Shown here: piece after piece, positions 12,409-15,195 of the stretch | How the letters are laid out: each line of letters opens with the position of its first letter | Numbering within the stretch: position 1 is the first letter of the stretch | Assembly: GCA_902459845.2 (NCBI GenBank) | Contig: CABPSV020000491.1 | Location: forward strand, 1-15,195 | Source of the DNA: Hepatocystis sp. ex Piliocolobus tephrosceles | Taxonomy: Eukaryota; Apicomplexa; Aconoidasida; Haemosporida; Plasmodiidae | Direction of reading: 5' to 3' | Length of the DNA stretch: 15,195 bases | The notes under the pieces: model-generated | Seen by the model: the letters and a program-made list of their open reading frames with translations, nothing else | Told to the model about the DNA's origin: nothing | Databases searched by the model: none | Position numbers and translations under genes: made by a program

Positions 12409-15195
12409 TTATGACCCTAATATATTTACAACATTTTTGTCAGTGCACCTAATAAACCTAGTCTTGTAAAATTGAAAAATTTTGTAATACTCTTTATATA
12501 TATCCAAATTTAAAGAGGGTGAATTATTTTTTTGAAAATTTTTTTGTTTTGATAAAAAAAGAGAAGATTCATAAAAATATTTATATGCGCTCATAAGAAC
12601 AAAATAAGAGTCTTTAATTCTTTCTCTATGTTGAGATCCATTTAAAATACCAACTGTATCACCATAATTTTTCCAATATTCTAAAGCTTTTTGAAAATAA
12701 GCACAAATGACAAGTAAACACATTTGTTTTTTATTGATCTCTTTATATATTAAATGATTAGAATATTCTGTTTGATCTGTATTATAAAAATTAGTTTGTT
12801 TTTTACAAAAAATTACATAGTCAGATAATCCATCATTTCCTTTTCTTCTTTTTCTTCCTTTCGTTTGTGTACTTTCTTCTTCTGTCACTTCTGTCTCTTC
12901 TTCTCCTTCTTCTCCTTCTCCTTCTTCTCCTTCTCCTTCTTGTTCTTTTTTTTTTTCTTTTTCGTCTTCGACATTATCATCATCAGAAGAAATCTTAATA
13001 AGATTTGATAACACCTCGGTTGATTTTTCAGTTTTTAAATTAGGATAAAAAAAATTCGTTATTTTTATTTGATTTTTTATTAAAGGAATTAATTTTTTTG
13101 ATCGTTTTTTGGTAAGATCACAGTTTGTTAGTTTAGTACTAGTACTAGCTTTAGTAATGTTACTGTTGTTAATGTTGTTGTTGCTATTGTTGTTGCTATT
13201 GCTGTTGCTATTGCTGTTGTTAATGTTGTTGTTGCTATTGCTGTTGCTATTGCTGTTGCTATTGCTGTTGCTACATTTAGCTATGCCGTTAGTATAGATA
13301 TTGGCGTAATTATTTGTCGTGTTACTACTGAAACCATTATTTATATGCATATAATTATGTTTGGACCCATTTTTGTGAATTATTTTAGTTAATTTATTAG
13401 GTATTTTTCCAAATTCGTTCTCAAATGTGTTAACTTGGTTTAACTGATTATTTGCAACGGTGCTAGAATTTTCATTTATGTTTGACTTTTTATTTATAGT
13501 ATTATTTTTTTTATTTTCACGTAAGGCTATTTTTTTTTTTAGTATGTTTTTATAATAATTGTACGTTTCTGTCAAGTGGTTCATACTATCACTTTCAGTA
13601 TTTTTATTATTATTATTTTTTTTATTTTTGTTATTTTTGTTATTTTTGTTATTTTTGTTATTATTATTACTATTATAATTATTACTGCTTTTACAATCAT
13701 TTTCCAAATTTAGTAATAACACATAGCCACACATATAAAAAATTATACCTAATAAATTTTTATAACTTTTTATTATTTCAAAAGAACCTAGAATTTCATA
13801 TAAAATATTATGCGCAAAAAACATATTATTCATTCTAATTTCGAAAAGGCATAATCTGATTAATGAATTAATATATAACATGGTTAAATTCCTTGAGAAA
13901 CTAATTTTTGCACATGTAATAATCAAATTTTTAATAAAATATAATGGTCTATTATATATATCTATGTAAGATTCCATATATAAGTCTATTGCCATTAATA
14001 AATTTTGACATATATTGATATGATTTTCTTTTACTATGTGAGAATTATTTCCCATCATATTTTTATTATTAGCCATTATATTCTGAGCTATTATAAAACA
14101 ATCCGTTGGTGACATTTCTTCACCTAAATAAAAAGTTTTTTCAAAATTACAACTTTCTTTATAATAATTTATATGAGTCTGTACATAATTATTATCTGAT
14201 GTTTTTTTATTTTCATAAAAATTCATTCTATTTTTAGAATGCTGTAAAATTATTAACGTTTCTATTTTTTTATTTATGCAATCATTTATGTATTTTTCTC
14301 TATTCAATTTATAATAAGTTAAAAAAGTTTCGAACTTTTCTGTTGGCATGTTTTCATATTCCGATTGTGTAATAGTATATTTGTTTTTTTCTACTGGTGG
14401 TTCTGTCGCATATGTTATATGTGTATGATTTGTGGGTGTATAATTGATTTGGAAAGCTGTGCTCTCAATTGTTTGTTTATCCATATGTCCACTCATATGT
14501 CCACTCATATGTCCACTTATATGTTCACTCATATATCCACTCATATGTTCACTCATATGTCCACTCATATGTTCACTTTCCATAACTCCACTTTCTATAT
14601 CATCCCTTTTCAGATGCTCAAATATTTTTTCAAAACAGTCACCGCCCAACGATTTATCCGTACCTTTATTTTCTGTGTCTTTAAAAAACACAAACTCGTC
14701 TTCTTGCAAACCTTTTCTGCATGAAAAATTATAACAGCTTTTACAATTATTACCAAACCATTCACTATCCGTTTCGTTCATATGTGTGCGCCCCCTTGAA
14801 AATTGTTTATTTTTTTTCTTATTATTTTTTTTTTTTTTGTAATAATGTAGGCTATTATGTTTCAACTGTTTGTGATCATATTGCTCACAATCCAACCGTT
14901 CTGTGTCAATTTGTTTATGCTCAAAATCTCTCTTTCCAAACGTTTCGTTATATATTGTAGTTTTACTTTTGCAACTAGACAATTTTCTATTTCGTTTATC
15001 CGACAATTTACCCGGCAGCGCACTACTCATTTTACTTATCCGATCACTAGTCAGTTCACTACTTTTTTGACTACTTTTTTGACTACTTTCTTGACTACTT
15101 TTTTCACTACTTTTTTCACTACTTCCTTGACTACTCTGTTCACTACTTTTTTGACTACTTTCTTGACTACTTTTTTCACTAGTACATTCATCAGT
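12409..15195 (-). CDS. Large protein of unknown function with helical-repeat-like blocks, 5' partial
   Basis: I do not recognise this protein. The frame runs to TAA at 12409-12411 and stays open through 15195, so the true start lies outside the window. Met at 15030 is internal or one of several choices; 55 further codons are open upstream. Counting from that Met (873 residues): Ser-Ser-x-x tetrapeptides lie before it, a Met/His tetrapeptide array at about 151-183, a helix-rich conserved-looking block at about 294-444, Asn/Lys runs at 447-477, alternating Ser/Asn at 587-626, a Glu/Gly-rich acidic stretch at 686-719, a basic cluster GRKRRK near 724 that could be a nuclear signal, and a second helix-rich block from about 759 to the end (including YFQKALEYWKNYGD). 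The two helical blocks look like TPR-type or similar alpha-solenoid sequence split by low complexity. A nuclear scaffold role is inference only. No signal peptide is visible, because the N-terminus is absent. Confidence 0.85.
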   Translation of the reverse strand, partial: TDECTSEKSSQESSQKSSEQSSQGSSEKSSEKSSQESSQKSSQKSSELTSDRISKMSSALPGKLSDKRNRKLSSCKSKTTIYNETFGKRDFEHKQIDTERLDCEQYDHKQLKHNSLHYYKKKKNNKKKNKQFSRGRTHMNETDSEWFGNNCKSCYNFSCRKGLQEDEFVFFKDTENKGTDKSLGGDCFEKIFEHLKRDDIESGVMESEHMSGHMSEHMSGYMSEHISGHMSGHMSGHMDKQTIESTAFQINYTPTNHTHITYATEPPVEKNKYTITQSEYENMPTEKFETFLTYYKLNREKYINDCINKKIETLIILQHSKNRMNFYENKKTSDNNYVQTHINYYKESCNFEKTFYLGEEMSPTDCFIIAQNIMANNKNMMGNNSHIVKENHINICQNLLMAIDLYMESYIDIYNRPLYFIKNLIITCAKISFSRNLTMLYINSLIRLCLFEIRMNNMFFAHNILYEILGSFEIIKSYKNLLGIIFYMCGYVLLLNLENDCKSSNNYNSNNNNKNNKNNKNNKNKKNNNNKNTESDSMNHLTETYNYYKNILKKKIALRENKKNNTINKKSNINENSSTVANNQLNQVNTFENEFGKIPNKLTKIIHKNGSKHNYMHINNGFSSNTTNNYANIYTNGIAKCSNSNSNSNSNSNSNNNINNSNSNSNSNNNSNNNINNSNITKASTSTKLTNCDLTKKRSKKLIPLIKNQIKITNFFYPNLKTEKSTEVLSNLIKISSDDDNVEDEKEKKKEQEGEGEEGEGEEGEEETEVTEEESTQTKGRKRRKGNDGLSDYVIFCKKQTNFYNTDQTEYSNHLIYKEINKKQMCLLVICAYFQKALEYWKNYGDTVGILNGSQHRERIKDSYFVLMSAYKYFYESSLFLSKQKNFQKNNSPSLNLDIYKEYYKIFQFYKTRFIRCTDKNVVNILGS
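12875..12975 (-). repeat. Acidic Glu/Gly coding tract
   Basis: GAA/GAG/GGA codons encode runs of EGEGEEGE, preceded in the protein by EKEKKKEQ and followed by TEVTEEE (residues about 686-719 from the internal Met). The motif GRKRRK follows at once. An acidic tract next to a basic cluster is common in nuclear proteins. Confidence 0.8.
13155..13272 (-). repeat. Ser/Asn alternating coding microsatellite
   Basis: AGC/AAC/AAT codons alternate as SNSN and NNINNSN blocks at residues about 587-626 of the 3' minus-strand protein. The opposite-strand poly-Leu frame here is a shadow. Confidence 0.9.
14480..14575 (-). repeat. 12-bp coding array (MS-G/E-H)
   Basis: Eight 12-base units encode HMSG or HMSE tetrapeptides, with Tyr or Ile substitutions in a few units (residues about 151-183 from the internal Met). 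The Met- and His-rich composition stands out from the Asn/Ser tracts elsewhere. Confidence 0.9.
15055..15185 (-). repeat. 12-bp coding array (Ser-Ser-x-x)
   Basis: About eleven 12-base units encode SSQK, SSQE, SSEK, SSEQ or SSQG. They are in frame with the downstream gene, have no stop, and lie upstream of Met 15030. This is the evidence that the gene extends past the right edge of the window. Confidence 0.92.

Noticed and set aside
12270..12452. 60-codon plus-strand frame
   Set aside because: It overlaps the 3' end of the right-hand gene and is made of T-rich 3' flank.
14365..14734. Plus-strand frames with HMST or CPLI repeats
   Set aside because: They are antisense readings of the HMSG array in the right-hand gene.

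Overview
The window is nuclear DNA from an apicomplexan, almost certainly a Plasmodium species. The signs are extreme A+T content with long poly(dA) and poly(dT) tracts, Asn- and Ser-rich low-complexity runs inside large open reading frames, short introns with GTAA donors and T-run/AG acceptors, and a large protein with a bipartite apicoplast-type leader. I cannot tell the species from the sequence. Nothing bacterial, no rRNA or tRNA gene, no transposon and no CRISPR array was seen.

Layout. Positions 1-3189 are A+T-rich DNA without a gene I can defend; they hold homopolymers, a 15-bp tandem array and (AT)n, and the right part is presumably the promoter of the next gene. Positions 3190-3828 (+) hold a small three-exon gene for the signal peptidase complex subunit SPC1/SPC12, which no single long ORF reveals. 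It converges on a very large two-exon gene at 4183-11101 (-), with about 350 bp of repeat-rich 3' flank between the stops. That gene encodes about 2,218 residues. It has a signal-plus-transit-like N-terminus and a core that I read as a strongly degenerate Ski2/ISE2-type DExH RNA helicase, in which the P-loop, DExH, SAT and motif V/VI residues are lost and low-complexity insertions have expanded. Positions 11102-12408 separate it from the next minus-strand gene and may contain a small spliced plus-strand gene (11360-11858). Positions 12409-15195 (-) hold most of a large protein of unknown function with helical-repeat-like blocks, many low-complexity tracts and an acidic/basic stretch; its 5' end lies beyond the window.

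The genes do not form an operon, and each is probably transcribed alone. SPC1 acts in ER signal-peptide cleavage. The large protein appears to enter the secretory route on its way to the apicoplast, so its own signal peptide would be cleaved by the complex to which SPC1 belongs. That is a general pathway link, not a specific one. The most interesting item is the apparent pseudo-helicase with an organellar leader.
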